DNA of 64,000 nt from Leptobrachium leishanense. Lineage: Eukaryota > Chordata > Amphibia > Anura > Megophryidae. Shown in pieces: positions 1-9,674 of the stretch. The first letter of the stretch is position 1. Every line of letters starts with the position of its first letter. Below the pieces are notes generated by a model that was not told the origin of the DNA, made no database searches, and worked only from the letters and a program-made list of their open reading frames with translations. The stretch lies in contig CM019066.1 in assembly GCA_009667805.1 (NCBI GenBank), forward strand, positions 331,892,077 through 331,956,076, read 5' to 3'. Both the position numbers and the translations under genes were made by a program.

Positions 1-2
1 CT

Positions 3-584
3 ACCCAACTGGTCCACACCAAGGGCGCTGCCCCACCGAGCCCTGCTGTCCCGGTGTCTTCGAGCCCAGCTGTCCCGGTGTCTTCGAGCCCAGCTGTCCC
101 GGTGTCTTCGAGCCCTGCTGTCCCGGTGTCTTCGAGCCCTGCTGTCCCGGTGTCTTCGAGCCCTGCTGTCCCGGTGTCTTCGAGACCTGCTGTCCCGGTG
201 TCTTCGAGACCTGCTGTCCCGGTGTCTTCGAGCCCTGCTGTCCCGGTGTCTTCGAGCCCAGCTGTCCCGGTGTCTTCTAGCCCAGTGGTTCCAGTCCAGT
301 CGCTGCAGAGCTGTGCCAAGGTCACCAACCTACGGAGCTGTGCTGCTGCTGTCCCAGTCAAATTGCCACAGAACCGGATCGCCACTGGTGCCATGTTCCT
401 GTTGCCGCAGAGCCGGGAGGACACTGTTGCTGTCCATTCCACGTCCCGTACCAGGGGGAGGAGACACAACAGGACTGGTGCCAGTGTCTTCAAACCTGGA
501 CCCAGTTTTGGCTCCCACCCTCATAGACGGGGGCGTCTTGAGGAGGATGACGACTCTGAGTGGGACCTCAGGGGACTTTGGTGA
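3..584 (+). CDS. 3' tail of an LTR-retrotransposon ORF with an octapeptide repeat (partial)
   Basis: An open frame runs in from the window edge and stops at 584. Its first part is eleven copies of an 8-residue unit (S-S/R-P-A-V-P-V type), then a low-complexity Pro/Ser-rich and basic tail ending in an acidic EEDDDSEWD stretch. No catalytic motif is visible, so the function is not recognised. It is placed as the C-terminal tail of a retrotransposon polyprotein only because it is followed, in order, by about 100 non-coding bases, a polypurine tract (681-689) and an LTR start (692). The true start lies outside the window. It could equally be a non-functional read-through of a coding minisatellite. 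Confidence 0.45.
   Translation, partial: TQLVHTKGAAPPSPAVPVSSSPAVPVSSSPAVPVSSSPAVPVSSSPAVPVSSSPAVPVSSRPAVPVSSRPAVPVSSSPAVPVSSSPAVPVSSSPVVPVQSLQSCAKVTNLRSCAAAVPVKLPQNRIATGAMFLLPQSREDTVAVHSTSRTRGRRHNRTGASVFKPGPSFGSHPHRRGRLEEDDDSEWDLRGLW
39..302 (+). repeat. 24-bp coding minisatellite, 11 units
   Basis: Eleven consecutive 24-bp units encode the 8-residue repeat. Units differ by single bases (S/R at one position, Ala/Val in the last unit). The 24-bp period keeps the reading frame. Confidence 0.9.
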
Positions 585-680
585 CTGGTGTACGCGAGGG
601 CTCTACGTGCCTACAGGACCCATTGACTTTTTACTTTCATTCTTATTGTCTTTTTTTTTGAGCATCCGGGGTCTGCTCGT

Positions 681-689
681 GGAGGGGGA
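681..689 (+). other. Polypurine tract of LTR element 1
   Basis: GGAGGGGGA lies two bases before the TGTGACG start of the LTR. This is where plus-strand DNA synthesis is primed in LTR retrotransposons, and it shows the element's 3' end is here. Confidence 0.7.
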
Positions 690-691
690 TA

Positions 692-1487
692 TGTGACGTT
701 CTGGGTCTCTGGCGCCCCCTCTGGCAGTAGTGGACATTGCTGCTTTTGGTTTATTTTTTTTCATTCATTTCTTGGATTCCAAGCCTGATTAGTACCTGGA
801 CTCCATTGGTTCACCCTGGACCATTTTGTATAAATGGAGACCACTCCCTTAGTAGGGTGCAGTCTCATTCATCCTGGATCAGTCATTCAGCTCATGTCTG
901 GTTTGCCTTGCTCTAGATTCATCCTGAATCATCTATTCAGTTCAGTTCAGTCTGTCTGTCTTCAAGCTCCTGTCTGGTTTGCCTTGCTCTAGATTCATCC
1001 TGAATCATCTATTCAGTTCAGTTCAGTCTGTCTGTCTTCAAGCTCCTGTCTGGTTTGCCTTGGTCTAATTTAATCCTGTTCAGTCTGTCTGTCTTCCAGC
1101 TCATGTCTGGCCTTTCCCTGGTCTAGATTTATCCTGTTTAACCTGTCTACCTGGTCATTCTGTTTACAGGCTCATGTCTGGTTTGCCCTGTTTTTCTTGC
1201 CTTCTTGTAGTATCATGTTTAGTTCTGCGTATCATGTTTAATTCTGCCTCCTATATTTAGTTGCCTATTTTGTTTATATCTGGTTTTCTTTATATTTCTT
1301 GCTGTGAGGTTAAAGGCTCTGTTTATTGTATTTATGTTCTGTATTCCCTGCTCTTGGTTTAAGTTCTTGGTTCCTAGAATAAATGATATATTTTTATTTT
1401 TCTAGTTCAGGCTTATGGTCTATTTTCACTGCTCATTAGGCTCACACCCCTCTCTGTCAGGTCAGGTCCCTGACCCCCATCGTGACA
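692..1487 (+). mobile_element. 3' LTR of a Ty3/gypsy-type retrotransposon
   Basis: The segment begins TGTGACG and ends GTGACA (TG...CA). A TATA box (TATAAA, 829-834) and a polyadenylation signal (AATAAA, 1378-1383) lie in the correct order. A 76-bp unit is tandemly repeated from 901 (copies at 901 and 977, with a decayed continuation after 1053). The LTR lies inside Helitron sequence that resumes at 1488. The 5' LTR is outside the window, so the TSD cannot be tested. The superfamily is inferred from the similar layout of the chromovirus at 28512. Confidence 0.75.
901..1052 (+). repeat. 76-bp tandem duplication inside LTR 1
   Basis: Two essentially identical 76-bp units occupy 901-976 and 977-1052. 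A third, degraded copy starts at 1053. Confidence 0.85.
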
Positions 1488-1567
1488 AAAGCACTCCACA
1501 GAAGTGTGATTGAGGCTACAGTGCTAACCGGGTTTGGCCAGGGGGAGTCAGTGTTCATACCACAAAT

Positions 1568-2413
1568 TAGGGATGTGCGTTTCGGGTTTCGGAATTTCGG
1601 AATTTTCACGAAATTTCCCGATTCGTGTTTTCGAATGCGGCCGAATTTCTGAAAAATTTTAGATCCGAAAAGTTCAGATCCGAAATGTTTTCCGAGCCGA
1701 AACGAATAATTTTCGGATTTTTTCGAATGGGCTTGAAATGTGGCAAACGAGGAGAACAGATGTTCCGAAAAACGAAAATTTTCGAAAAAACGAAAATTTT
1801 CCGAAAAACGAAAATTTTGTAAAAGCGAACATTTTCTGAAAAACGAAAATTTTTTGAAAAAACGAAAAGTCGATACAAAAAACGGGCAAAATGACACGAA
1901 AAATACGAAAAATGGTCGATATGCCGAAAAATGTGCAATTCCGAAAAACGAAAATTTTCCGAAAAACGAAAATTTTGTAAAAACGAAAATTTTGTAAAAA
2001 GGAAAATTTTCGGAAAAACTAAAATTTTTCGAAAAAACGAAAAGTCGATACAAAAAACGGGCAAAATGACACGAAAAATACGAAAAATGGTCGATATCCC
2101 GAAAAATGTGCAATTCCGAAAAACGAAAATTTTCCGAAAAACGAAAATTTTGTAAAAACGAAAATTTTGTAAAAAGCAAAATTTTCGGAAAAACGAAAAT
2201 GTTTCGAAAAAACGAAAAGTCGATACAAAAACCGAGCACAGTGACACGAAAATACGAAAAATGGTCGAAATTCCGAAAAAAATGTACCCGAAAAACAGGT
2301 CGAACCGAATCGAATCGAAACCGAAATCGGTCGAAACGAGCCGAATCGAAAAGTTTAAAAATCCGAAAAATCGAACCGAATCGAACCGAAAAAAAAATCG
2401 GTGCACAAGCCTA
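1568..2413. mobile_element. Non-autonomous hAT element (MITE), TSD CCACAAAT
   Basis: The TIRs are TAGGGATGTGC at the left and, read inward, TAGGCTTGTGC at the right. They are flanked by a perfect 8-bp TSD at 1560-1567 and 2414-2421, as expected for hAT. The interior is made of CGAAAA/ATTTTCG motifs and a tandem array, with no transposase. The element at 50893-51632 shares the TIR. Confidence 0.85.
1755..2279. repeat. 175-bp tandem repeat, three units, inside the hAT MITE
   Basis: The same landmark (CGATACAAAAAACGGGC and relatives) recurs at 1871, 2046 and 2221, giving an exact 175-bp period. A second landmark (ATGTGCAATTCC) recurs at 1931 and 2106. Long antisense reading frames across this array are artefacts of its base composition. 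Confidence 0.85.
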
Positions 2414-3039
2414 CCACAAATACCTCTTATACCTTCAGAATATGTTTCAATTCAAAAGACTTCAGTTCACCCTAAAGTTTTATTTTGTGATGACCACCAT
2501 CACCAAGTCTCAGGGACAGATTTTGAAAGTAGCGGGGATTGACCTAAGAGAAGACTGCTTCTCACATGGGCAGTTTTACGTTGCCTGTTCCAGAGTGAGC
2601 TCACCTAACTCTTTGCTGATCCAAGCACCTGAAAGAAGAACCACTAATGTAGTTTACAAAGAAGTACTCAAATAGTTTTTTTTTTCTATGTTCCAGATGC
2701 CAAAAAAAAGTTTATTTTTTTGTCTGTCTCATTGTCTGTTTGCATTCACAACACAAACAAAAATTCATAGACACATATGAATGAAACAACTTTGTTTTGT
2801 AGCCAATACGCCCTGACTAACGTCTGCAATAAGCATTACTTATTACTTTGAGACATCAACCTTTAAATTATATTTCATAAAGTTTGGGGGAAAAAACTCC
2901 TGTTTCTATTAAAAACAATTGTAACAAATCCCAAAATCCATGTGAGCGAAGCCGCGGGCAAAAGCTAATATATATAAAATCAGTGCCAAACAAGTGTTTT
3001 TTTTTCTTATTAAACTGCCATTGTTAGTGTGAGAATTTC

Positions 3040-3062
3040 TATATATATATATATATATATAT
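3040..3062. repeat. (TA)n microsatellite
   Basis: An uninterrupted alternating AT run. Confidence 0.9.
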
Positions 3063-4165
3063 TTACTTCTTAAGTCTGAAGCTGATAAGTAACACATGAT
3101 TTTCTATGCATCTTTCCATTTCAATAATAAAATAGCATTTAACAAGCTTTTTCTGATTTTACTGTATTTCTTTATTGTTTAGCATCCTGCAAAATCTCTG
3201 TCTGTCTGTCCCCTATCATTCTATCATCCTAGGTGAAGAGCAATGGAATTGTGTAGAGGAAAGGAAGCAGGTCCCATGTTCAGCACTCAATCATTCCCTG
3301 TCACAGGTGCAACCACTATGCATTATCCTGCAGTGATGGATTGGGTGGGTATGAGCAGACTGGGGAAGGCTCTGATGGGTCTCTGCTGGTTTGGTTTTAT
3401 TTCTGTCTACCTGTAGAGAAAAATATTCTTTTAGAAATGTAAGCCACAGTGGAATGTGATATTGAACATATATTACTTTGATGGTATCTGTGTATATCAG
3501 TCTACTGTTTTAAATCAAAGAACATATGGTAATAATTATGGAGAAATAAAAGAAAACGCTGTTAATCATATCTATATCTTTATTGTTTTTTTTAGTAAAA
3601 CTGTATTTTAGCAGTGTAAATTCATACATACACAGTTCACCTGTATTTTAGCGTCGGAAATCACATTCCCTCCAAATACGTATCACTGGCAACTTTGTAT
3701 CACTTCACCGTCAGTAATCATATGCATCTATGCTGATTTTTGTGGTGATAGTGTTTAATTGGACCGGTTTGCTTGACACTCTGGCAGTGACATGGTTAAT
3801 CCTAAAGTGAGAACTGATCTGGTTAATGGTGACACTTCAAGGAGTTAACTTTGTAACGGACATCCTCGCAGTAAAAGGGTCCCACACATGCACAGTGGCA
3901 CTTGTATTGCTGCATCTATGCTGATGGCACCTCAGGGGTTAAATGCACAACGCTTGCAGACGGGGGCAATTTGTGTGACACCAATGTAGGTTCTGGAGTT
4001 GCCACGGTCTCCCTGAATCTCCCCTCTGGCTCCTGAATAATTTACAATGCTATTATGTTTCTACATACAGAAAAAATGGCGTTGCGCCTGTACTCACCAG
4101 AGCGGCTGCAACAGCCAGGAGTAACAGCCCAGTTTATGTATAAAACATAACAAGAAGAAAAAAAA

Positions 4166-4522
4166 GATGTCAACTGCGCTAGTTTCTATACAATTCCATG
4201 TGTAACAAAACACTATCAGAGGTTTTAGTTTGCTTGAATGGCCATTAAAAACGTAAGCTCACTTGCCCCATCCAGGCACCTCTTTGTAGAGTGAGTCCTA
4301 ACCAATGTACCAAAAGCTGCTCTTCTGAGCAGCTGCATGCTCTCCTGCTGCTTTTCAGCTAAGGAGAGGCAGAAAAATGGTGGGTTTATTTATACACGCA
4401 CCAAGCACTTCCCATTTGGGGTTGAAAACAAAAACATGGAAAAAGGAACAGCAGATGTCATCTGCGCTCGTTTCTATACAATTCCATGTGCAACAAAACA
4501 CTATCAGAGGTTTTAGTTTGCT
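4166..4522 (+). repeat. Direct repeat, 69-bp copies 288 bp apart
   Basis: Both copies run from GATGTCA to TTTAGTTTGCT and differ at about three positions, suggesting a local segmental duplication. The sequence between them is only weakly similar. Confidence 0.8.
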
Positions 4523-4959
4523 CTTATGTTTCTGTTGGGTTTCCAGATCATTTACACCGCTAAAATACACATTTACCATTTTTTTTATAATTCAAATATG
4601 TATATTCTGATTTAACCCATTCATCACCAAATGGATTTCAACCAAACCCAGTGTCAGAAACCATTGGTTTTAAGGAAACCACTTTACATTATATCTTAAG
4701 CCTATCACCACTGCAAACACTGGTGTATTTTGGCCTAGGCCAACAAGGCCCAGGCCTAGGGCGGCACTTTCCAGGGGGCGGCGGGTGGCCCCACCCCTAA
4801 AAAAAAAAAAAAAACTTTTTTTTTTTTTTTTTTTTACTTTTGCTAACTATTTTACCAGGAAGGAAACATTGAGATGTCACTAATTTTCAAGTATGTCCTG
4901 GGTAGGCAAGGCCTAGGCTTTCACTTTCCAGGGGGCAACAAAAAACCTCACCACTAATT

Positions 4960-5557
4960 GGGTTACTCACAGAGCACCGAAATGACGCCAACATTTTGGT
5001 GTTCTGTAGTTCCCTGCACTTCGGGGAATAAAATTTCCCAACCCTGCAGTGAATTCACCATTCACCGCAGGGTCCCCAAAGTGCATGGAGTCGGCCGCTG
5101 TATGCTGCCACCGCACACCCATGGCCTGCTGTTTTCAAAAGAACTACTGAACGAAAATGTCTGGAATTTACATATAAGATCCTATGATTGATAATAAAAA
5201 GTTCTGTTACAGAAAAAGGAGAACCGCTATTAAAAAAAAGGGGGGGAATTTAGCCCAAAAAATTCTGAAAAATCACTAAAAGGTACAAAAAAATATCAAT
5301 AAATAAATAAAGACTTTTTACTGCAGATTAAAATAATAAATGGTTTATTAGATATTGCATAAAAACGGGAATATTTTTAACATTGAACCCTATGGGGTTC
5401 ACCTGAATAAACCTGCTGATTGAAACCACCGAACATCAGGGCATTTCACTGACATTTCTCTGCTGTTTGGTGTTCTCTGAATAGATTAACCATTACTTCT
5501 CTATGGGGATTTGCACTGCCTTCAAACAGCACCGTACTTGCTGGCAGTTCGCCAAAC
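4960..5557 (+). mobile_element. H2-family MITE fragment (3'-truncated)
   Basis: It starts with GGGTTACTCACAGAGCACCG, an altered H2 TIR, and continues with the family's internal blocks (CCCTGCACTTCGGGG; TTTATTAGATATTG; GAATAGATTAACCATT). It ends before the right TIR. Confidence 0.75.
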
Positions 5558-6028
5558 TTGTGTGTGAGCATATCACCAGAGCAGTGGTGTACTTAGAGGA
5601 GTGGCGGAGGGCGGGCCGCCCCAGGTACCAGTGATTATTGGGGTGTCATTAGGGGGTACTAGGAGGTGCCACTGTCACTGTGTGTCAGCTTTGAGCTGTG
5701 TTCTCTAACAACGAGCAGCGGAGCATGGCGTTTGCATACGGAATAAAATCGAATAGAATAAAAATCCCCCTCTCCTCCCTCCATAGCTCCTCCCCTGCCC
5801 CGCAGCAGCTCTAGGAGAGGGGAGGGGGATGTGATTTGTGTCCAGAGAGAGAAGATGACAGTAAACGGCAGGTAAAGGGGGGGGGGGTTTCAGCAGAATA
5901 TGAAGCCCTGTCTGCTTACTGCTGTTTAAAGTGGACCTTTCCTTAACCAGCACTGCAGTGATAGAAATTTGTCATTGAGCTGCCTGGCTCCTGGTGAGGC
6001 TGCTTGCGTGCAGGTCACACTCGGTCCG

Positions 6029-6069
6029 GCCAGTCAGGTGGTACTGAGTCTCAGTACCACCTGACTGGC
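6029..6069. repeat. Perfect 20-bp-arm palindrome
   Basis: The arm 6029-6048 (GCCAGTCAGGTGGTACTGAG) is followed by a single T and then its exact reverse complement at 6050-6069. It would form a tight hairpin or cruciform. Confidence 0.9.
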
Positions 6070-6369
6070 TGAACCACGTGACACGCATGCACGCAGCTGC
6101 CCGCCGTTTCGTTAACATGGACTGTCACTCTATTCTGGACTGAACACCCACCGGGAAGGGAATCAAAGCCAAGGTGCACCCTCTGGCAGTGGCACCCCAC
6201 TGCTGACAAGATGGCTCCACGCACAGGCACAGCCGTGATCCTAACGTGGCCTGGAGGACCTCCTGCTGAGTCTGTACATAGTCCCTGCTGACTCTGCACA
6301 CAGCCCTACCGCGGACAGAGGCCGGTAAATGTAGAATAAATAATTGCTGTGTGCTCATATACACTCGGC

Positions 6370-7330
6370 TTGCTGGGAGTTTTATTGCAGTGGATTCTGA
6401 TGCACTCATACACACCACACATTGCATTGCTGGGAGTTTTATTGCAGTGGATTCTGATGCACTCATACACACCGCACATTGCATTGCTGGGAGTTTTATT
6501 GCTGTGGATTCTGATACGCTGACACACACCACACATTGCATTGCTGTGAGTTTTAGGCTAGGGACAGATGAGCGCATTTTCTGCGGCCACCGTCAAAATG
6601 TACGTCGATGCGTGCGCACGCATTTTTTCACGGAATACGCTTAAGTGGTCAGACGATGCGCAATTCTGGACGTATTTCATGACGATGGGGTGAAAAGAAG
6701 TCTAGGGAAATCCGGCTGTTTGAACGTTATGTTGGCCGCACACTAGCAGCGTCTGACATCTCCTAATCACGCACACACGCTGCTATGCGGCCGCAGCGCA
6801 CTCTGTACGTCTGTAGCAGCGGTTTAACGTTCTCGAAAAAATGCGTTCATTTTCCACTTGCGTTGCGCGGCCGGACTTTTGTGCGACCGTACTTCGTATA
6901 TTGGCTGTCATTGCCCGTCATCTGCTGCTAGTGCGGCCGTGATTATGTGCGCCAGAACGCGCGTTCGCACTGCCTCAGTCTGACCCTAGCCTTATTGCTG
7001 TGAATTCTGATGCACTCATACACACCGCACATTGCATTGCTGGGAGTTTTATTGCTGTGGATTCTGTGATACACACTGCATATTACTGTGAGTTTTATTG
7101 CCCTGGAGCTCTGGGATACGCTCATACACACTGCACATTACTGTGAGTTTTATTGCTGTGCAGTTCTGTGATATGCTCATACACACTGCACATTTCTGTG
7201 GGTTTTATTGCTTTGCAGCTCTGATATGCTCATACACAGTGCCCATTTCTGTGGGTTTTATTGCTATGCAGCTCTGTGATACGCTCATATGCAGTGCACG
7301 TTTCTGTGGATTTTATTGTTCCACCAATTA
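6370..7330 (+). repeat. 57-bp minisatellite, split by an H1 MITE
   Basis: The unit GGGAGTTTTATTGCAGTGG...CACTCATACACACC...CATTGCATTGCT recurs at 6375, 6432, 6489 and 6546 (period 57). It continues in decayed form at 6992-7330. The H1 MITE at 6556-6991 interrupts one unit. Confidence 0.85.
6556..6991. mobile_element. H1-family MITE (subfamily B), TSD TTA
   Basis: The TIR GGCTAGGGACAGATGAGCG pairs with CAGTCTGACCCTAGCC. TTA flanks both sides, and removing one copy restores the minisatellite unit. A 3-bp TTA/TAA duplication is the PIF/Harbinger pattern. No ORF is seen. Confidence 0.8.
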
Positions 7331-8858
7331 GAGCGGCTGTGATCCAGTATACTTGACATGCGTGGTTGTTCTTTGTAAAAATGCTTGAATTTAAACATTT
7401 CATAATTTTATTTATCTCAATAGATACATTTGAAATGGTATACAAAATATACAAGTAGGCACTTGGTATCCACTTTTAATATAAAGAGAGGAAGAGGCGG
7501 AGCTCTAAGAGGAAAAGGTGGAGCTTAAAGAGGAAGGGTGGGGATTAACCAGGAAAAGGTGTGCCCTTGACAGGAAGGGGTGCGTCAAATTTAAATTAGG
7601 GGGTGCACGAGTTTAGTCAGGCCTAGGGCAGCACAAAACCTAAATACACCACTGACTGCAAACACACATACACAAACTTGCACACAGTCTAAATCCATTG
7701 TAGTATCATTACAATGCATTAGTAGACTGTATGCACTGTTTTACAGGCAGAGAATTTCCTAATCTGATGACTTCCTGTCATGCAGCTGGGACTGCTACAC
7801 ATACCCGAAAGACTTCAACAGTTTCAGTTAGAGCTGCAAGATCAGCCGTGCTTTCCTGGACACATATTACTGTTTCATGCAGAGGGGAGCATAGGGAAAA
7901 GTGCTGCCCTGCAACATGTACAACTCATATGCTGCAGTAACAAAATCAAGGCGAGTCACGTGGGATTACTTTTTGATATTTTACCTGCAGCACATGGATC
8001 CCACATACTGCAGGGTTGCATTTTTCATGCACTACCCATCAGCATGAAAAAATTATAAGCGTCCAGGAAAACATGGCTGATTTGGCAACCATAGTCACAG
8101 TACATCAGCTGTCATGTCTGATGTCCTGTAACTTTTAGCCACATATGAGCCCATTTGCAAACAAATTTCATTTGTAATAAAACAGATTGAGTTAACTTAA
8201 TCTTGGCTACCTGAAGGTGGTTTTGAATTGAAGCGTAGCGAAGGGGTTAATAGACGGCCTACTATGACAAGGAGGAAAAAAATAAAAGAAGGACCTAAAA
8301 CATGATAGATGCTTTGGAATCACTTTTGCTCTTTTTAACCTATGATTTCTTTTTCATAAAGAGTATTTACACTACATTTAGAATGTAGGAAATAGTTGTA
8401 GAGACATTGGCACTGTTAGGGAACTATCCTGATCTATTCTTTCAAATACTGTATATAGTGAATATTATGAGCATACCTACGCTGTTTAATCAGGCAAGGC
8501 TTGTTATATGTGAAGGTGTTGGGATTCTAGGCTCCGATCTTTAGAATTGTCTCTACCCATTTAAGCTAGGGTCAGACGAGCGCTTTATCTACGGACTGTG
8601 CGTCCGTGCACAACAGACGTACTTTCTGACTGACGACAAGGTAGTGGCCACACGGTCCGTTTTTGTGACTGATGTTATTTTTGACTGATGTAGATGGAAA
8701 ATAAATTAATATGAAAAACATTTTGTCCGTCAAAATGCTGGACGTCAAAAATGCAGTCCGTCTGACTACGTTCCATCACTCACACACAAAGCTATGCGGA
8801 CGTTGCGGACGCAGCGCACTTTGTGTGTCCGTTCTAGCGGATTTACGTTCTTGCTAAA

Positions 8859-9284
8859 GCTAGGGTCAGACGAAAGCATTTTTCCCCGCGAACGTGAAAA
8901 AGTGCATCCGAACGCATTTACGTATTTTTTCACGGAATGCGCACAAACGGTCAGACGACGCGCATTTTCAGGCGTGATTTTGTAGGGATCATCAATAAAA
9001 CTCTTTTTGCGTCTGGACGTTATGTAGGCCGGACATTAGCAGTGTCTGACATCTCCTAATCACGCATACACCCCGCTATGCCGCAGCTGCGCACTCAGTA
9101 CGTCAGTACTAGCGGTTCAGCGTTCTCAAAAAAATGCGTTCAAGTTCCACTTGCGTTGCACGGCTGGACTTTTGTGCAGCCGTACATCGTATATTGGCCG
9201 TCATTGCCCGTCATCTGCTGCTAGTGCGGCCGTAATTATGTGCGCCAGAACGCACGTTAAAAGTGCGCTGGTCTGACCCCAGCC
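8859..9284. mobile_element. H1-family MITE (subfamily B) nested in a subfamily-A copy
   Basis: The TIRs are GCTAGGGTCAGACGAAAGC and GGTCTGACCCCAGCC. The flanks are TAAA and TTAA. The host copy's sequence continues on both sides, so this is the younger insertion. It resembles 49065-49492 in inverse orientation. Confidence 0.8.
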
Positions 9285-9381
9285 TTAAGCTGCGTCCATT
9301 TGCCGCGTCCGCAGTTCGGTGTGGACAGATTTCATGTGTGGGGCTCCATTGGTATTAATTATATGCTATAACGGAAGTACA

Positions 9382-9456
9382 ATTTTTTTTTTTTTTTGAG
9401 AAAGTATTTTACCAGGAAGGATACATTGAGATTTCTCTCGTAAGTATGTCCTGGGC
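9382..9456 (-). mobile_element. SINE tail fragment
   Basis: It contains the block ATTTTACCAGGAAGG...CATTGAGATTTCTCTCG...TATGTCCTGGG, the reverse complement of the 3' half of the tRNA-derived SINEs at 51752 and 56328. It is inserted in the H1 element. Confidence 0.75.
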
Positions 9457-9674
9457 AATTGTGCAGCAACACGGACGTGATCAGTGCGCTCATCTGACAC
9501 GAGCCTAAACAAAGTTTTTTTTCTCTGTTTATGGATATTTGATTCTGGCACTGCATATTACGATTACTCTGACAATACTTGTTGGGCAGACCTTATTTGG
9601 AATGCTTGGGACCCCGAACATTCTGGATTTCAGATTTTTCCGGATTTCTGAATCTGTGAGAATCTGAAGTTTAA

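Larger units (their letters stand above)
1488..2675 (+). pseudogene. Helitron Pif1-like helicase, C-terminal remnant
   Basis: In the intact family this helicase unwinds DNA during rolling-circle transposition. Before the MITE (1488-1567) the frame reads a segment ending ESVFIPQ. After it (2414 onward) the frame continues with IPLIPSEYVSI, then one frameshift near 2440, then TKSQGQILKVAGIDLRE, FYVACSRV and a stop at 2675. The SQGQ, VAGIDLR and YVACSRV strings are hallmark helicase motifs V-VI of Helitron helicases. If the MITE and one copy of its 8-bp TSD are ignored, the two exposed ends are in frame, which shows the MITE landed in coding sequence. The gene is dead: truncated, interrupted and frameshifted. 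Confidence 0.8.
1488..2968 (+). mobile_element. Helitron 3' fragment, interrupted by LTR 1 and a hAT MITE
   Basis: The coding part is the C-terminal region of a Pif1-type Helitron helicase. About 290 bp after its stop comes a typical Helitron 3' end: a GC-rich block (GCGAAGCCGCGGGC, 2946-2959) followed by CTAA at 2965-2968 and a T, matching the CTRR|T terminus rule. Its 5' side is cut by the LTR ending at 1487, and a hAT MITE occupies 1568-2413. The rolling-circle Rep domain and 5' end are not in the window. Confidence 0.75.
2969..4615. other. Intergenic stretch without a gene
   Basis: No coding similarity is seen. It holds the TA microsatellite and a dispersed 69-bp direct repeat (4166-4234 and 4454-4522, 288 bp apart, differing at a few bases). 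Confidence 0.6.
4718..7654. mobile_element. Non-autonomous hAT element, TSD ACTGCAAA, carrying several inserts
   Basis: The left end CACTGGTGTATTTTGG pairs with the right end CCTAAATACACCACTG as imperfect TIRs. A perfect 8-bp TSD ACTGCAAA lies at 4710-4717 and 7655-7662. Inside are a homopolymer block (about 4798-4835), SINE-tail sequence (about 4850-4905), an H2 MITE piece (4960-5557), a second hAT-like end (CAGTGGTGTAC at 5584), a palindrome, a minisatellite and an H1 MITE. No transposase ORF is seen. Confidence 0.75.
4616..8246. mobile_element. piggyBac-like non-autonomous element with nested insertions
   Basis: TTAA occurs at 4612-4615 and 8247-8250. The ends read CCCATTCATCACCAA at the left and GCGAAGGGG at the right, similar to the CCCCTTC(G/A)CT ends of the copies at 25809 and 38299. 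Internal blocks (CCAGTGTCAGAAACCA near 4650; GCTGTCATGTCTGA near 8108) recur in those copies. Most of its length is a later hAT element (4718-7654). No transposase is visible. Confidence 0.65.
8565..9505. mobile_element. H1-family MITE (subfamily A), TSD TAA, with two inserts
   Basis: The left end is GCTAGGGTCAGACGAGCG and the right end CTCATCTGACACGAGCC, flanked by TAA at 8562-8564 and 9506-9508. The interior (GTCCGTGCACAAC..., TCACTCACACACAAAG, GATTTACGTTCTTGC) matches the copies at 12705, 17642 and 38580. It is interrupted by a subfamily-B copy (8859-9284) and by SINE-tail sequence (about 9382-9456). Confidence 0.8.

Noticed and set aside
1457..2406. Long antisense reading frames of 260 and 266 codons rich in Phe/Ser/Arg
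   Set aside because: They are produced by the CGAAAA/TTTTCG tandem array of a hAT MITE. Several frames of the array are open at once and none has a domain.
5584..5700. A second complete hAT element starting CAGTGGTGTAC
   Set aside because: No matching right end or 8-bp duplication was found, so it is treated as a fragment within the 4718-7654 element.
6125..6577. Antisense 150-codon frame with an internal peptide repeat
   Set aside because: It simply reads the 57-bp minisatellite, whose period is a multiple of three.
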